From: Pelomonas saccharophila_A
Lineage (GTDB): Bacteria; Pseudomonadota; Gammaproteobacteria; Burkholderiales; Burkholderiaceae_C
Direction: 5' to 3'
DNA length: 64,000 bases
NCBI RefSeq assembly: GCF_031458095.1
Contig: NZ_JAVDXU010000002.1
Span: forward strand, 1,240,001-1,304,000
How positions within the stretch are numbered: position 1 is the first letter of the stretch; every line of letters starts with the position of its first letter. The notes below the pieces were generated by a model. It made no database searches. It saw nothing but the letters and a program-made list of their open reading frames with translations, and was not told the DNA's origin. The position numbers and the translations under genes are program-made. Of the stretch, positions 49,811 through 58,428 are shown in pieces.

Positions 49811-51764
49811 TGCGGGCGTGCGTGCCGTCGCAGAAGGGTTTGGTCTGGCTGCCGCCACAGCGGCACAGCCGCGCCTGCGCGACGCGGCAGACCATGCGGC
49901 CGGTGCCGCTCAGCACCTCGAGGTTGCCGCGCAGCTGCAGTGGGCCATTGGGCTCGGGCTCGATGGCGATGGCGCCGTCGCGGATGGCGGGCATGTCGGT
50001 GGACAGGCCCAGCATGCCGGTCTCGGGTTCGCCGGTGGCGGCGAAGTGGATGTCGTGGTGGCTGCCGTCGCAGAAGGGCTTGTTCTTGCTCGCGCCGCAG
50101 CGGCAAAGCGTGGCGCGCGTGCCGATGGACTGGCCGCGCAGCGACAGCGCGCCGCGGATGGCATAGGGGCCGGACTCGCGCACCGACAGCAGGTTGACGG
50201 GCGGCGGCGCCTCGTCGGCCTCGCCGTCCTTGCGGCGGTACTGGATGGCGCCCGAGGGGCAGGCATGGGCGATGTCGACCAAGCGCTCGACATGCATGGC
50301 ATCGGGATGCAGCCAGGGCCCCTTCACGTTGGCGAGAAAGACCTTGGGGGCGCCCGTCACGCAAAAGCGCGCATGGATGCAGCGCTGGGCCTCGAAGCGC
50401 AGCTCCAGCTTCTCGCCCTGCACGACCTCGACGCCATCGACAACCTCGGTGGGTGGGGGCGGCGGCGCGGCCACCGGGGCCGCGGCGACGGGGGAGGGCG
50501 CTGCGACTGGCGCATTCAGGTCCAGCCCGCGTTCGGCGCGTTCGTACAGCGTCTGCAGCTGGCGGGCGGCGCGGCCGGTGCGTTCGGTGTCGAGCTCGGC
50601 ATGCAGGGCCGCTGCCGCCTCGGCCAGCTGGGCCAGGCGCTCGATGAAGAAGCGCCGCGCCGCCGGGCCTGGCGGAAATGCGGCCGCGTCGCGCAGGGCC
50701 GTGAAGCTGGCGCCGGCGTGGCAGCCCGGGTTGCTGGGGCCGGCGGGCAGGCGGGCGGCATGCTCGGCCAGCGGCGTGAAGGCGCGCATCAGGCCCAGGC
50801 CCAGGTCGATGCACAGGCTCTTCTCGGCCGAGGGGCCGGTCAGCACATAGGCCTGGGCCAGCAGGCGCAGCATCAGGCCATAGCTGGCATTGGCGATGTC
50901 CACCGTCGCGGCGGCGGCCGGGTTCTCCAGCCAGACCCGGCCTTCGGGCCGCGGCGGGCGGCGCAGCACCGGGTTGGTGGCGGCCGGCCAGGCCGGCTCG
51001 AAGCCGGGGTGGGTGGCGCGCAGCCGGGCCAGCTCCTCGCGGATGGCGGCGAAGCGGTGGTAGTGGGAGGTCTCACTGTCGCTGGGCGCGCCCTCGCCCT
51101 GGCGCACGATGGCGTCAAACGCCGCCAGCGCCGTCTTGCTGCACAGCACATGGCGGGCGCCGCCGAGGTTGAGCTCGTTGGGCCCGAGCTGCAGCCAGCG
51201 GTCGCCGCAGAAGGCCTCGCCCTCGCCATGCAGCTCGACGAAGGCGCGCAGGTCGGCCGAGAGGGTGGTGTAGAAATGGCCGACGGTGTCGTAGTCGCGC
51301 GCCATCGGCGTGACGCGCGGCACCGTCGAGCCGCGCGTGAACAGGCGCTCGGCCGCAAAGCCTTCGCCATCCTCCTCGCTGCTGCCCTCGGGGCGCTCCA
51401 GGAAGATGAAGTGCTGCAGCGTCGCGTCGTTGAAGGGCGCGAGCTTGACGACGACGCGGGCCGGCAGGTTGCCGGGGTCGAGCGGGAAATTGCCGCGGCC
51501 CATGCGCGGCGCGCCGCCCAGGGCCGCCGTGATGTTCCAGACCGCGACGAGATGGCCCATCTCCTCGATGGCCACGGCGGTGATCTCGCGCCGCCAGCGC
51601 TCCACGGCCTCGGCCTCCTGCGGCTTCAGCCCTTCGGCTTCGCCCTGCTTGAGGCTGAAGGCTGCATAGAGATAGGTGCACATCAGGTTGTGCTCCAGCT
51701 CGGCGGCCTCGTAGAGGCTGTGCAGCAGTTGTTCGCGGCTGGGAGCCGCGGTGGGGGTCGTCAT
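49791..51764 (-). CDS. Ferritin-like, ferredoxin-like and double-CDGSH fusion protein
   Basis: The 657-residue protein has four parts. Residues 1-230 form a VioB-like ferritin-like domain with two ExxH motifs (ELEHN at about 22 and EEMGH at about 71). A helical middle ends in a proline/alanine linker. A divergent 4Fe-4S ferredoxin-like domain (Fer4_19-type) at about 450-530 has RCIHARFC and HACPSGA. Two CDGSH 2Fe-2S motifs, CRCGASKNKPFCDGSH (about 553) and CRCGGSQTKPFCDGTH (about 635), each with three cysteines and one histidine, complete it. No signal peptide is seen, so it is probably cytosolic. It would be a redox or iron-handling protein; the exact reaction is unknown. Confidence 0.88.
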   Translation of the reverse strand: MTTPTAAPSREQLLHSLYEAAELEHNLMCTYLYAAFSLKQGEAEGLKPQEAEAVERWRREITAVAIEEMGHLVAVWNITAALGGAPRMGRGNFPLDPGNLPARVVVKLAPFNDATLQHFIFLERPEGSSEEDGEGFAAERLFTRGSTVPRVTPMARDYDTVGHFYTTLSADLRAFVELHGEGEAFCGDRWLQLGPNELNLGGARHVLCSKTALAAFDAIVRQGEGAPSDSETSHYHRFAAIREELARLRATHPGFEPAWPAATNPVLRRPPRPEGRVWLENPAAAATVDIANASYGLMLRLLAQAYVLTGPSAEKSLCIDLGLGLMRAFTPLAEHAARLPAGPSNPGCHAGASFTALRDAAAFPPGPAARRFFIERLAQLAEAAAALHAELDTERTGRAARQLQTLYERAERGLDLNAPVAAPSPVAAAPVAAPPPPPTEVVDGVEVVQGEKLELRFEAQRCIHARFCVTGAPKVFLANVKGPWLHPDAMHVERLVDIAHACPSGAIQYRRKDGEADEAPPPVNLLSVRESGPYAIRGALSLRGQSIGTRATLCRCGASKNKPFCDGSHHDIHFAATGEPETGMLGLSTDMPAIRDGAIAIEPEPNGPLQLRGNLEVLSGTGRMVCRVAQARLCRCGGSQTKPFCDGTHARNGFVAD

Positions 51765-51811
51765 GGAAGCGCGTCCTCAGGCTGGCTGCGCCAGACATTA
51801 GCACGCAGCGT

Positions 51812-51928
51812 GCGGGCCGAGCGCCGGGCCGCTCCCTAGCCGGCCCGCTCTGGCGATGTGCTTGCGGCTAGACGCCGCAAGCATCGCCGTCCCCTCGGGG
51901 GACCGACCAGGCTTGCCCGCGTTCAGCG
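51812..51928 (-). repeat. Dispersed 3'-end repeat, copy E
   Basis: This full-length copy is oriented with the minus-strand acyltransferase gene, whose last bases and stop codon (51923-51925) lie inside the repeat's CGCTGAACGCGGGC-type head. The central stem is GCTTGCGGC/GCCGCAAGC: compared with copies B and C, a C-G pair has become a T-A pair on both sides. The remainder of the gap up to 51764 is unremarkable. Confidence 0.85.
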
Positions 51929-53017
51929 GAGCATGGCTGGGCGAGGGGTCGTTTGAAGCCAAGCCAGCGGGTCGAAGCGCGCGGCCGGGGCCTCCACCCA
52001 GCGGTGGAAGGGCAGGGCCAGCCCGTTGGCCAGCAGCCAGGTGCCGACGAGCAGCACTGCACCGGCCTCGGGCGTCGCGCCGGGCAGATGGGCCAGCACG
52101 GCATTGCCCAGCAGCAGCACCGGGAAGTGCAGCAGGAAGAGGGCGTAGGACGGCGTCGCGGCGCTGGCGAAGGCCGAGGCCATGGCGGCCGGCAGCAGGG
52201 GCTGGCCCTCGGCATGCCGGTTCTGCGCCCAGGACAGCCACAGCGCCGTGGCCAGGGCCAGGGCGAGGCGGTCGCGCCAGTCCAGCATCAGCGCCGCGCC
52301 GAAGGCCACCGCCAGCAGCAGCAGGCCGGCGCGGCGGTGGCGCCACAGGCCCAGCCAGTGCACCAGGGCACCCAGGCCATAGGAGGCGAAGAAGTAGGGC
52401 GCGTAGGCGTCCAGCTCCGGCTGGCGGTTGAAGACCCAGGCCGAGGCCAGCGCGCCAGCTGCGACGAGGACGGGGCCGACGACCAGCCGGCTGGGGTGGC
52501 GCCAGCCGCGCCGTGCCAGCCACAGCAGGCCGACGAGCAGGGCGAAGAGCTGCAGGTCGATGGCCACATACCAGGCGCCCACCGTCAGGGCCTCGTAGCC
52601 CAGCACGTCGTGCAGCAGCAGGGCGTGGGCGAGCAGCTGGCCCAGGCTGATGTCGGTGGGCACGAGCTCGGGCCAGGAGGAGGCGATCAGGCCGGAGATG
52701 CCCAGCGTCAGCGCCAGGGCGGCGAGGAAGGGCAGCACCAGGCGCAGATAGCGGCGCCACAGCAGCTCGGGCACGGCGGCCTGCAGGGCCTGGCCACGCG
52801 GCGACAGGCCGCGCGCGCTCAGGTAGCCGCCGACGACGAGGAAGATCTGCACCGCCATGCGGCCGTACTGATGCATTGCACCGGCCAGCTGGGGCAGTGC
52901 GGCATGGGCGGCGCGGGCGATCGGGCCGTAGCTGACCAGATGGTGCAGCACGATGATCTGGGCCGCGAGCGCTTTCAGGACGTCGATGTGGGGAAGTCGG
53001 CGGGACGGGGAAGACAT
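51923..53017 (-). CDS. Acyltransferase family 3 (OafA/YrhL-like) membrane protein
   Basis: The 364-residue protein has about ten membrane helices and the family start RRLPHIDVLKALAAQIIVLHHL, with the conserved histidine pair, then GRMAVQIFLVVGGYLSARGL. Such enzymes transfer acetyl or other acyl groups onto cell-surface sugars or antibiotics. The open frame extends upstream through a strong terminator hairpin, so the ATG at 53017 is the sensible start. It is not linked to a polysaccharide gene cluster here. Confidence 0.9.
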   Translation of the reverse strand: MSSPSRRLPHIDVLKALAAQIIVLHHLVSYGPIARAAHAALPQLAGAMHQYGRMAVQIFLVVGGYLSARGLSPRGQALQAAVPELLWRRYLRLVLPFLAALALTLGISGLIASSWPELVPTDISLGQLLAHALLLHDVLGYEALTVGAWYVAIDLQLFALLVGLLWLARRGWRHPSRLVVGPVLVAAGALASAWVFNRQPELDAYAPYFFASYGLGALVHWLGLWRHRRAGLLLLAVAFGAALMLDWRDRLALALATALWLSWAQNRHAEGQPLLPAAMASAFASAATPSYALFLLHFPVLLLGNAVLAHLPGATPEAGAVLLVGTWLLANGLALPFHRWVEAPAARFDPLAWLQTTPRPAMLR

Positions 53018-53025
53018 GGTTGGCG

Positions 53026-53057
53026 CAAAAAGAACGGGCCTGCTTGGAGGCAGGCCC
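53026..53057 (-). terminator. Rho-independent terminator for the minus-strand coxG-like gene
   Basis: GGGCCTGC and GCAGGCCC (53036-53043 and 53050-53057 on the plus strand, six-base loop) form an 8-bp stem. On the minus strand it is followed by GTTCTTTTTGC. It lies between the coxG-like gene and the acyltransferase gene and ends transcription before the latter. Confidence 0.85.
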
Positions 53058-53168
53058 GCCGTTTCGGACAAGTGAAATTGTACCGGTCCGGCCCTGGGGA
53101 ATTCCCGGTGGCGTTTCAGCTCGTCACCAAGCGGCGGCTGAAATTTTGTAAAGCTCCGAAACCAAGCC

Positions 53169-53705
53169 TCAGCCGAACAGCCTGCGCAGCCAGGCGCTCA
53201 GTCGCCGCAAAAGGCCCGGTGGTGCCTCTGGAGGCGCCGTTTCGGCCTGGGCGGGCGGGTGCCTTTCGATCAGCGCCGCCCGGAAGCGGGCGAAGAAGTC
53301 CTCGGCCAGTTTTTGCGCCGCGGCGTCGACGAGGCGGGAGCCGATCTGGGCCAGCTTGCCGCCGACGCTGGCGGTCACGTCATAGCTCAGCACCGTCTCT
53401 TGCGCTGCCACGGCCTGCAGCTGCACCAGGGCCTGGCCCTTGCCATGGCCGGCCGCGCCGCCCGAGCCCTCGAAGCCGAGGCGGTAGCTCTGGGGTGGCG
53501 TCAGTTCGGACAGCTGCAGCCTGCCCTTGAACTTCGCCTTGACCGGGCCGATGGAGACGGCCATCAGCACATCGAAGGCGTTGTCGCCGGCCGGCGTGAT
53601 GGCCTCGCAACCCGGCACGGCGGCCTGCAGCATGGTCGTGTCGTTCAGCGCGGCCCAGGCCTGGACCTGGCTCACGGGCAGGGTTTGCTGGCCGGTGATC
53701 TGCAT
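53169..53705 (-). CDS. CoxG-like SRPBCC family protein
   Basis: This 178-residue protein is an SRPBCC/CoxG domain (about 1-145; GQQTLPVSQVQAWAALNDTTMLQAAVPGCE and IGPVKAKFKGRLQLSE). It ends in an amphipathic basic tail (LLRRLSAWLRRLFG) that could bind the membrane. CoxG anchors aerobic carbon monoxide dehydrogenase to the membrane in related bacteria. It is one of four genes with coxE- and coxD-like neighbours, but no coxL, coxM or coxS gene is in the window. Confidence 0.9.
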   Translation of the reverse strand: MQITGQQTLPVSQVQAWAALNDTTMLQAAVPGCEAITPAGDNAFDVLMAVSIGPVKAKFKGRLQLSELTPPQSYRLGFEGSGGAAGHGKGQALVQLQAVAAQETVLSYDVTASVGGKLAQIGSRLVDAAAQKLAEDFFARFRAALIERHPPAQAETAPPEAPPGLLRRLSAWLRRLFG

Positions 53706-53730
53706 CGGCCGATTCTGGCGCCGCGCCCGC

Positions 53731-53770
53731 AAAAAGGCACGGCCTGCCGAGGGGCGTCGGCAGGCCGTGC
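53731..53770 (-). terminator. Rho-independent terminator after the BON-domain gene
   Basis: A perfect 14-bp stem (53737-53750 with 53757-53770, loop of six bases GGGGCG) is followed on the minus strand by CCTTTTTGC. It stands just after the BON-domain gene, between it and the coxG-like gene, so the two are probably transcribed separately. Confidence 0.9.
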
Positions 53771-53790
53771 GCGGGAGGCCGGGGGGCGGC

Positions 53791-54111
53791 TTACTTGCCG
53801 GTGACGGTCAGCTGGTTGTCGACCGACTTCACGCCATCCACCGCCTTGGCGATGGCTTCGGCGCGGTCCTTCTCGGCCTGGGTGGAGACCTTGCCGGTCA
53901 GCTGCACCCAGCCGTCGGCGTCGGTCTCGACATGGACCTTGGCCAGCGACGAGATCTTGCTGGTGGCCAGCTGGGCCTTGATCTTGGTCGTGACGACCGA
54001 GTCCTTGACCCAGGCCTTGGCCGGGCCGGCAGGCTTGTCGTCCGCAAAGCTGGACAGCGGCACCACGAGGGCGCCGACGACGACGAGGGAGGCGAGTTTC
54101 GAGAACTTCAT
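53791..54111 (-). CDS. Periplasmic BON-domain protein
   Basis: This 106-residue protein has a signal peptide (MKFSKLASLVVVGALVVPLSSFA). One BON domain follows (about 42-104; VVTTKIKAQLATSKISSLAKVHVETDADGWVQLTG), ending with KSVDNQLTV. BON proteins (OsmY-like) are periplasmic stress or envelope-stabilising proteins. AAAGGA precedes the ATG by 8 bases, and a strong terminator follows. The high expression layout suggests a stress-induced single gene rather than a cox operon member. Confidence 0.92.
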   Translation of the reverse strand: MKFSKLASLVVVGALVVPLSSFADDKPAGPAKAWVKDSVVTTKIKAQLATSKISSLAKVHVETDADGWVQLTGKVSTQAEKDRAEAIAKAVDGVKSVDNQLTVTGK

Positions 54112-54230
54112 GGCTGTGGTTCCTTTCAAAGGAAGCGGGCACATCCGATGCGCACCGCGGAACCCCTAATCTAAGCAGGCACTGCTGTGGCATGGGGCGG
54201 ACGCGGTGCCGCCGGCCTGTAGGACGGTGG

Positions 54231-55388
54231 CTATCGCGCCAGCGCGGCCAGCAGCTGGTCGAGGCTGTCGAGGTTGTGCACCGGCAGATGGCGGCTGACC
54301 TGGGGCAGCAGGGCCTTGACGCCGGCGGCGCGCGGCTCAAAGCCGTCGAAGCGCAGCAGCGGGTTGAGCCAGATCAGCTCGCGGCAGCACAGGCGCAGGC
54401 GCTGGGCCTCGAAAGCCAGTTGAGCGCCGTCTGGCGCCTCGCGCTCCAGGCCGTCGCTGACGAGGAGCACCGTCGCGGCACCGCCGCCGAGCACGCGGCG
54501 CGACCAGTCGCGGTTGAAGGCATGCAGGCTCTGGGCGATGCGCGTGCCGCCGGCCCAGTCCGGCACCGCGGCGGATGCGGCAGCCAGTGCCACATCTGGA
54601 TCGCGGCTCTTCAGCTGGCGGGTGATGCGCGTCAGCCGGGTGCCGAAGACGAAGGCCTCGACGACGGGGGCGGCGCCCGCGTCGGCGGCGGGGTTCAGCA
54701 GGCCCTGGGCCAGATGCAGCAGCACGCGCGAGTAGCGGCCCATGGAGCCGGAGATGTCGGCCAGCAGCACCAGCGGCCTCGGGCGCTGGCGGGCCCGCTC
54801 GCGGGTGGGCAGGGCGAAGTCGCGCCGGGCTTCAGTGCGCAGCGTGGCGCGCCAGGCGATGCGGCCTCGTGGCGCTGGGGCGTGGCGGCGTGTCAGCTGC
54901 CAGGCCAGGCGGGGTTGCAGGGCAGCCAGGGCCTGGCGCGCGGCGGCCCATTCGGCGGCCGTCATGGTGTCGAAGTCGCGGTGTTGCAGCAGCTCGCGGT
55001 CGGCCGCGTCCAGGCGGGCCTCGATGTCGATCTGTTCGGTACGTGGCGTCGCGGGCTCGGCGGGGAACAGCGCCTCGGCCAAGCGGCGATTTTCGGGCGC
55101 GGGCGGCGCAGCGCTGCGACCCTGGGCCTGAGGCAGCAGCAGGGCCATGATGCGGCCCAGCAGGTCGGGGTCGCGCCAGAAGATGTGAAAGGCCTGGTCG
55201 AACAGCGGGCGGTGTTCGGGACGGTCGACGAGGCAGGTGGCCAGCGTGGCCTTGAAGTCGGCCCGCGAGGCCAGGCCGCCGGCCTCCAGCGCCTGGGCGG
55301 CGAGCAGCAGGCGGTCGGTGCCGACGGGCAGACCGGCGGTGCGCAGCACGCGGCCGAAATGCAGCAGGTTCTCGGCCAGCCTGTCCAT
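54231..55388 (-). CDS. CoxE-like VWA-domain protein
   Basis: This 385-residue protein has an N-terminal helical half and a C-terminal VWA domain (about 200-385) with a MIDAS metal site: DISGSM at D211-S215 and the distal DWAGGTRI. CoxE-type VWA proteins work with a MoxR-type AAA ATPase (CoxD) in the maturation of molybdenum hydroxylases. It begins only 3 bases after the coxD-like gene ends, so the pair is coupled. Confidence 0.92.
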   Translation of the reverse strand: MDRLAENLLHFGRVLRTAGLPVGTDRLLLAAQALEAGGLASRADFKATLATCLVDRPEHRPLFDQAFHIFWRDPDLLGRIMALLLPQAQGRSAAPPAPENRRLAEALFPAEPATPRTEQIDIEARLDAADRELLQHRDFDTMTAAEWAAARQALAALQPRLAWQLTRRHAPAPRGRIAWRATLRTEARRDFALPTRERARQRPRPLVLLADISGSMGRYSRVLLHLAQGLLNPAADAGAAPVVEAFVFGTRLTRITRQLKSRDPDVALAAASAAVPDWAGGTRIAQSLHAFNRDWSRRVLGGGAATVLLVSDGLEREAPDGAQLAFEAQRLRLCCRELIWLNPLLRFDGFEPRAAGVKALLPQVSRHLPVHNLDSLDQLLAALAR

Positions 55389-55391
55389 GGC

Positions 55392-56285
55392 TCAGGCGCG
55401 GACGACCTCGCGCATTTCCGCCAGCAGTCGCGCCGCCTCGCTGCCCTGCACGCGGGCGATGTCGTCCTGGTACTTGAGCAGCACGCCCAGGGTCGACTGC
55501 ACGGTGGCGGGGTCGAGGCTGACGGCATTCAGCTCGACCAGGGCGCGCGACCAGTCCAGGGTCTCGGCCAGGCCGGGCAGCTTGTAGAGGTCAAGCTGGC
55601 GCAGGCCCTGCACAAAGGCGACGACCTGGCCGGCGAGCCGCTGGTCGATCTGCGGCAGGCGGGCGCGCACGATGGCCAGCTCGCGCGCGGCATCGGGGAA
55701 GTCCAGCCAGTGGTAGAGGCAGCGGCGCTTGACGGCGTCGTGGATCTCGCGGCTGCGGTTGCTCGTCAGGATGACCAGGGGCGGCGCTGTGGCGGTGATG
55801 GTGCCGAGCTCGGGAATGGTGATCTGGTAGTCGGCCAGGAACTCGAGCAAAAAGGCCTCGAAGGGGGCGTCGGCGCGGTCGAGTTCGTCGATGAGGAGGA
55901 CGGGCGCCGGCTGGGTCGTGAGGGCCTGCAGCAGCGGGCGCTCGATGAGGAAGCGCCGCGCGAAAAGTTCGTCCGCCGTGCGCTGGTGTTCGGCGGCCTG
56001 GGCGAGGCGGATCTCCAGCATCTGGCGCGCGTAGTTCCATTCGTAGGCCGCCGCGGCCAGGTCCAGCCCTTCATAGCACTGCAGGCGGATCAGCGGCCTT
56101 TGCAGGGCCGCGGCCAGGGCGGCGGCAATGGCTGTCTTGCCGGTGCCAGGCGCACCCTCCAGCAGCAGGGGCCGCGACAGGCGCAGCGCCAGGAAGGCCG
56201 CGGTGGCCAGTTCGCGCGAGGGCAGATAGGCCTGGGCCTGCAGGGCTTCGGCGATGGCATCGATGCTGGCCGGCGGCTGATTCAT
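55392..56285 (-). CDS. CoxD-like MoxR-family AAA ATPase
   Basis: This 297-residue AAA+ ATPase has Walker A GAPGTGKT (44-51), Walker B VLLIDELDRAD, sensor-1 ILTSNRSREIHDAVKRRC and a C-terminal helical lid. MoxR-type chaperones act with VWA proteins to activate metalloenzymes; CoxD does so for CO dehydrogenase. It opens the coxD-coxE unit. The next upstream gene on this strand is an unrelated protease gene, 45 bases away. Confidence 0.93.
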   Translation of the reverse strand: MNQPPASIDAIAEALQAQAYLPSRELATAAFLALRLSRPLLLEGAPGTGKTAIAAALAAALQRPLIRLQCYEGLDLAAAAYEWNYARQMLEIRLAQAAEHQRTADELFARRFLIERPLLQALTTQPAPVLLIDELDRADAPFEAFLLEFLADYQITIPELGTITATAPPLVILTSNRSREIHDAVKRRCLYHWLDFPDAARELAIVRARLPQIDQRLAGQVVAFVQGLRQLDLYKLPGLAETLDWSRALVELNAVSLDPATVQSTLGVLLKYQDDIARVQGSEAARLLAEMREVVRA

Positions 56286-56330
56286 TCGGCAAGGCCTGTT
56301 GTGAATCGCGGTGCCGCGAGTATCGGCGCG

Positions 56331-57107
56331 TCAGGCCGTGCGGGGCAGCAGCAGTCTTCTCAGCATGACCGTACCGGCCACGGCCAGCACGAGGATGAGC
56401 AGCCAATGGACGGACGAGAGGGCGCTGTCGGCATCGGGCCCGAACATGACGGCGCTGTTGTAGCTGGCGTGCAGCAGGATGCTGGGCCACAGCGAGCGCG
56501 TTCTCTCGTAGAGCCAGCCCATCAGCGTGCCCGTGATGAAAGCGGCCACGCATTGGTAGATGTTCATGTGCACGAGGCCGAACAGCAGGGCGGTGCCGAG
56601 GATGGCCGGCCAGCGCTGGTACTGGCGCAGGAAGCTGCGCAGGATGACGCCGCGGAACAGCATCTCCTCCACCACGGGCGCGACCAGGCAGGTCATCAGG
56701 ATGGAGATCAGGCCGCCCGAGGTCATGCGCTCGAACATCTCGGCGTCGGAGCGCGAGATCGGGAACAGCGCGACCACGCCCACCTCGATGGCCGTGATGC
56801 CGAGAGTCAGGGCCGGCACCACGCAGAGGATGGGCAGGGCCAGCATGCCCATGACGGCCCGCGGCGAGCTCTTGGCGGGATGGAAGAGCGATCCATAGCT
56901 CATGCCCGACCAATGCATGACGCCCGTGAGCAGCAGTCCGTTGCCCAGCACCGAGGCCAGGTCCATCAAGTCGTTCGGATGCATGCCGAGCACCGAGCGG
57001 GCGTCGTACAGGGCGGCGCCGATCAGGAATTCGACGGCGAACAGGCAGGCCACCAGGAAGGCGGCTTCGAAGGCATTGGGGAAGGTGTCGCGTGAGGACG
57101 GCGGCAT
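56331..57107 (-). CDS. CPBP-family intramembrane metalloprotease
   Basis: This 258-residue, eight-helix membrane protein has the CPBP (Abi/Rce1-like) motifs: E147-E148 in PVVEEMLFRGVILRSFL, then FGLVHMNIYQC and LLHASYNSAV, which supply the histidines and asparagine. The family cleaves CAAX-like or peptide substrates or self-protects against bacteriocins. It is of a different subtype from the one at 25365-26048. It is divergent from the barrel-like gene at 57302; the 194-base gap contains no gene. Confidence 0.9.
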   Translation of the reverse strand: MPPSSRDTFPNAFEAAFLVACLFAVEFLIGAALYDARSVLGMHPNDLMDLASVLGNGLLLTGVMHWSGMSYGSLFHPAKSSPRAVMGMLALPILCVVPALTLGITAIEVGVVALFPISRSDAEMFERMTSGGLISILMTCLVAPVVEEMLFRGVILRSFLRQYQRWPAILGTALLFGLVHMNIYQCVAAFITGTLMGWLYERTRSLWPSILLHASYNSAVMFGPDADSALSSVHWLLILVLAVAGTVMLRRLLLPRTA

Positions 57108-57301
57108 CGGCGGCGTGATGGGGCGACGGCGCTGACCGGCCTCCCCTCCCTGGGCTATTGTGTGTCGCGGCGACTCTAGCGCGGGGTGGCCACGGCTTCT
57201 TGCAGTTGTTTACATGCCGGTGGGAAGGAATTCGCGCCGGGCGGCGTTGTCGGGATGAAGGGTGGGCACAGGCCCGCTCGCGAAAACGCCAAGGAACTCC
57301 C

Positions 57302-58168
57302 ATGAACGCCCGCTTCCTCTTCCTCGCCCCGCTGCTGGTGGGCCTCGCCCACGCCGACGAAGCCGCGCCCAATGCCGACAAGCGCGCGCTGAACCTGGCC
57401 GTGCAGCGTGATGGCCAGCGCAACCAGAGCGCCGCAGCGGCCATCAGCCTGCCGGTTGGCCAGAGCGCCTGGCTGCAGGCGGGCGTCGGCCAGTCGCGCA
57501 ATCACGACGCGGCCAGTGTCACGACCTATAGACCTCGGCAGGTGTCGGTAGGAGGCGGCGTGGCGGGCAAGGCCTGGCAGGCCGGCGTGAATGCCAGCCA
57601 GCGCCGCGATGGCGAGCGGCTGCGCCAGACCGATGTCGCGGCCGTCGCGGACTGGCGGCCGGCGGAAGGCGTCAACGTCGGCGTGGATGCGCTCAGGCGC
57701 CAGGGCCGTGTGCGCGGCACGGTTGCGGGGGCGCCGGTCGAGCAGCGCGTGAAGGGACACGGTGTGGGCGTGCATGGCGCCGTGGCGGTGACCTCTCGCC
57801 TGTCGGTCTACGGCGCGACCCTGCACAACCGCTACACGACGAGCACGACTCAGCCTGCGGGTGGTGGCGGCCTGCTGGCCGGCGTGCCGCTGCTGGGCAA
57901 TCGCGTCTCGGCCGTCAACCGCGATGAGGCGGCGCTGGACCGCAGCCATCAGATCGGGGCGACCTGGCGTGTCAGCGAGCGCGTGGCCTTGAACGGCGAG
58001 GTCATGCAGGACCATGTGCATGACGGCGGCAGCCTGCGCAGCCTGCAGATGAAGGCCGCCATCGCCGCGGGCGCGGGCTGGACGATCACGCCCGGCATCG
58101 GCCGCAGCCGCGGGCCGCAGGGCGAGGGTACGAACTACGGCTTGCTGGGTGCGAGCTACGCCTGGTGA
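57302..58168 (+). CDS. Outer membrane beta-barrel-like protein of unknown function
   Basis: This 288-residue protein has a signal peptide (MNARFLFLAPLLVGLAHA). The mature chain is made of short beta-prone repeats with alternating residues (SAWLQAGVGQSRNHD, QVSVGGGVAGKAWQAGVNAS, GVHGAVAVTSRLSVYGATL) and ends in YAW, a C-terminal aromatic typical of outer membrane barrels. The protein lacks cysteines. No family is recognised. The ATG at 57302 follows a purine-rich AAGGAA. Confidence 0.7.
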   Translation: MNARFLFLAPLLVGLAHADEAAPNADKRALNLAVQRDGQRNQSAAAAISLPVGQSAWLQAGVGQSRNHDAASVTTYRPRQVSVGGGVAGKAWQAGVNASQRRDGERLRQTDVAAVADWRPAEGVNVGVDALRRQGRVRGTVAGAPVEQRVKGHGVGVHGAVAVTSRLSVYGATLHNRYTTSTTQPAGGGGLLAGVPLLGNRVSAVNRDEAALDRSHQIGATWRVSERVALNGEVMQDHVHDGGSLRSLQMKAAIAAGAGWTITPGIGRSRGPQGEGTNYGLLGASYAW

Positions 58169-58209
58169 GGCTCTAATGGGAGCCTTGTTCCCATCGTTGG
58201 AAGCTCCGC

Positions 58210-58428
58210 ATGAATTTCACCAAGATCGTCGGCGTGCTGCTGATCATTGCCGGCACCGCCAGCCTGGTCACGGGCGGCTTCAGCTACACCAAGGACAGCA
58301 CCGTCGTGAAGCTCGGGCCGCTGGAACTGTCGGCCAAGCAGAAGGAAGAGGTGAACCTGCCGGTCTGGCTGGGTGTGGGCGCGATCGCGGTGGGTGGCTT
58401 GCTGCTGCTGTTCGGTGGCCGCAAATGA
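58210..58428 (+). CDS. Small two-helix membrane protein (paralogue 1)
   Basis: This 72-residue protein has helix 1 (about 7-24) and helix 2 (about 51-69) separated by a polar loop, YTKDSTVVKLGPLELSAKQ. It is about two thirds identical, by eye, to the protein at 61299-61517, including GGFSYTKD and WLGVGAIAVGGLLL. No named family is certain. It is coupled to the DUF924 gene, whose start codons overlap its stop (ATGATGG). Confidence 0.85.
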   Translation: MNFTKIVGVLLIIAGTASLVTGGFSYTKDSTVVKLGPLELSAKQKEEVNLPVWLGVGAIAVGGLLLLFGGRK

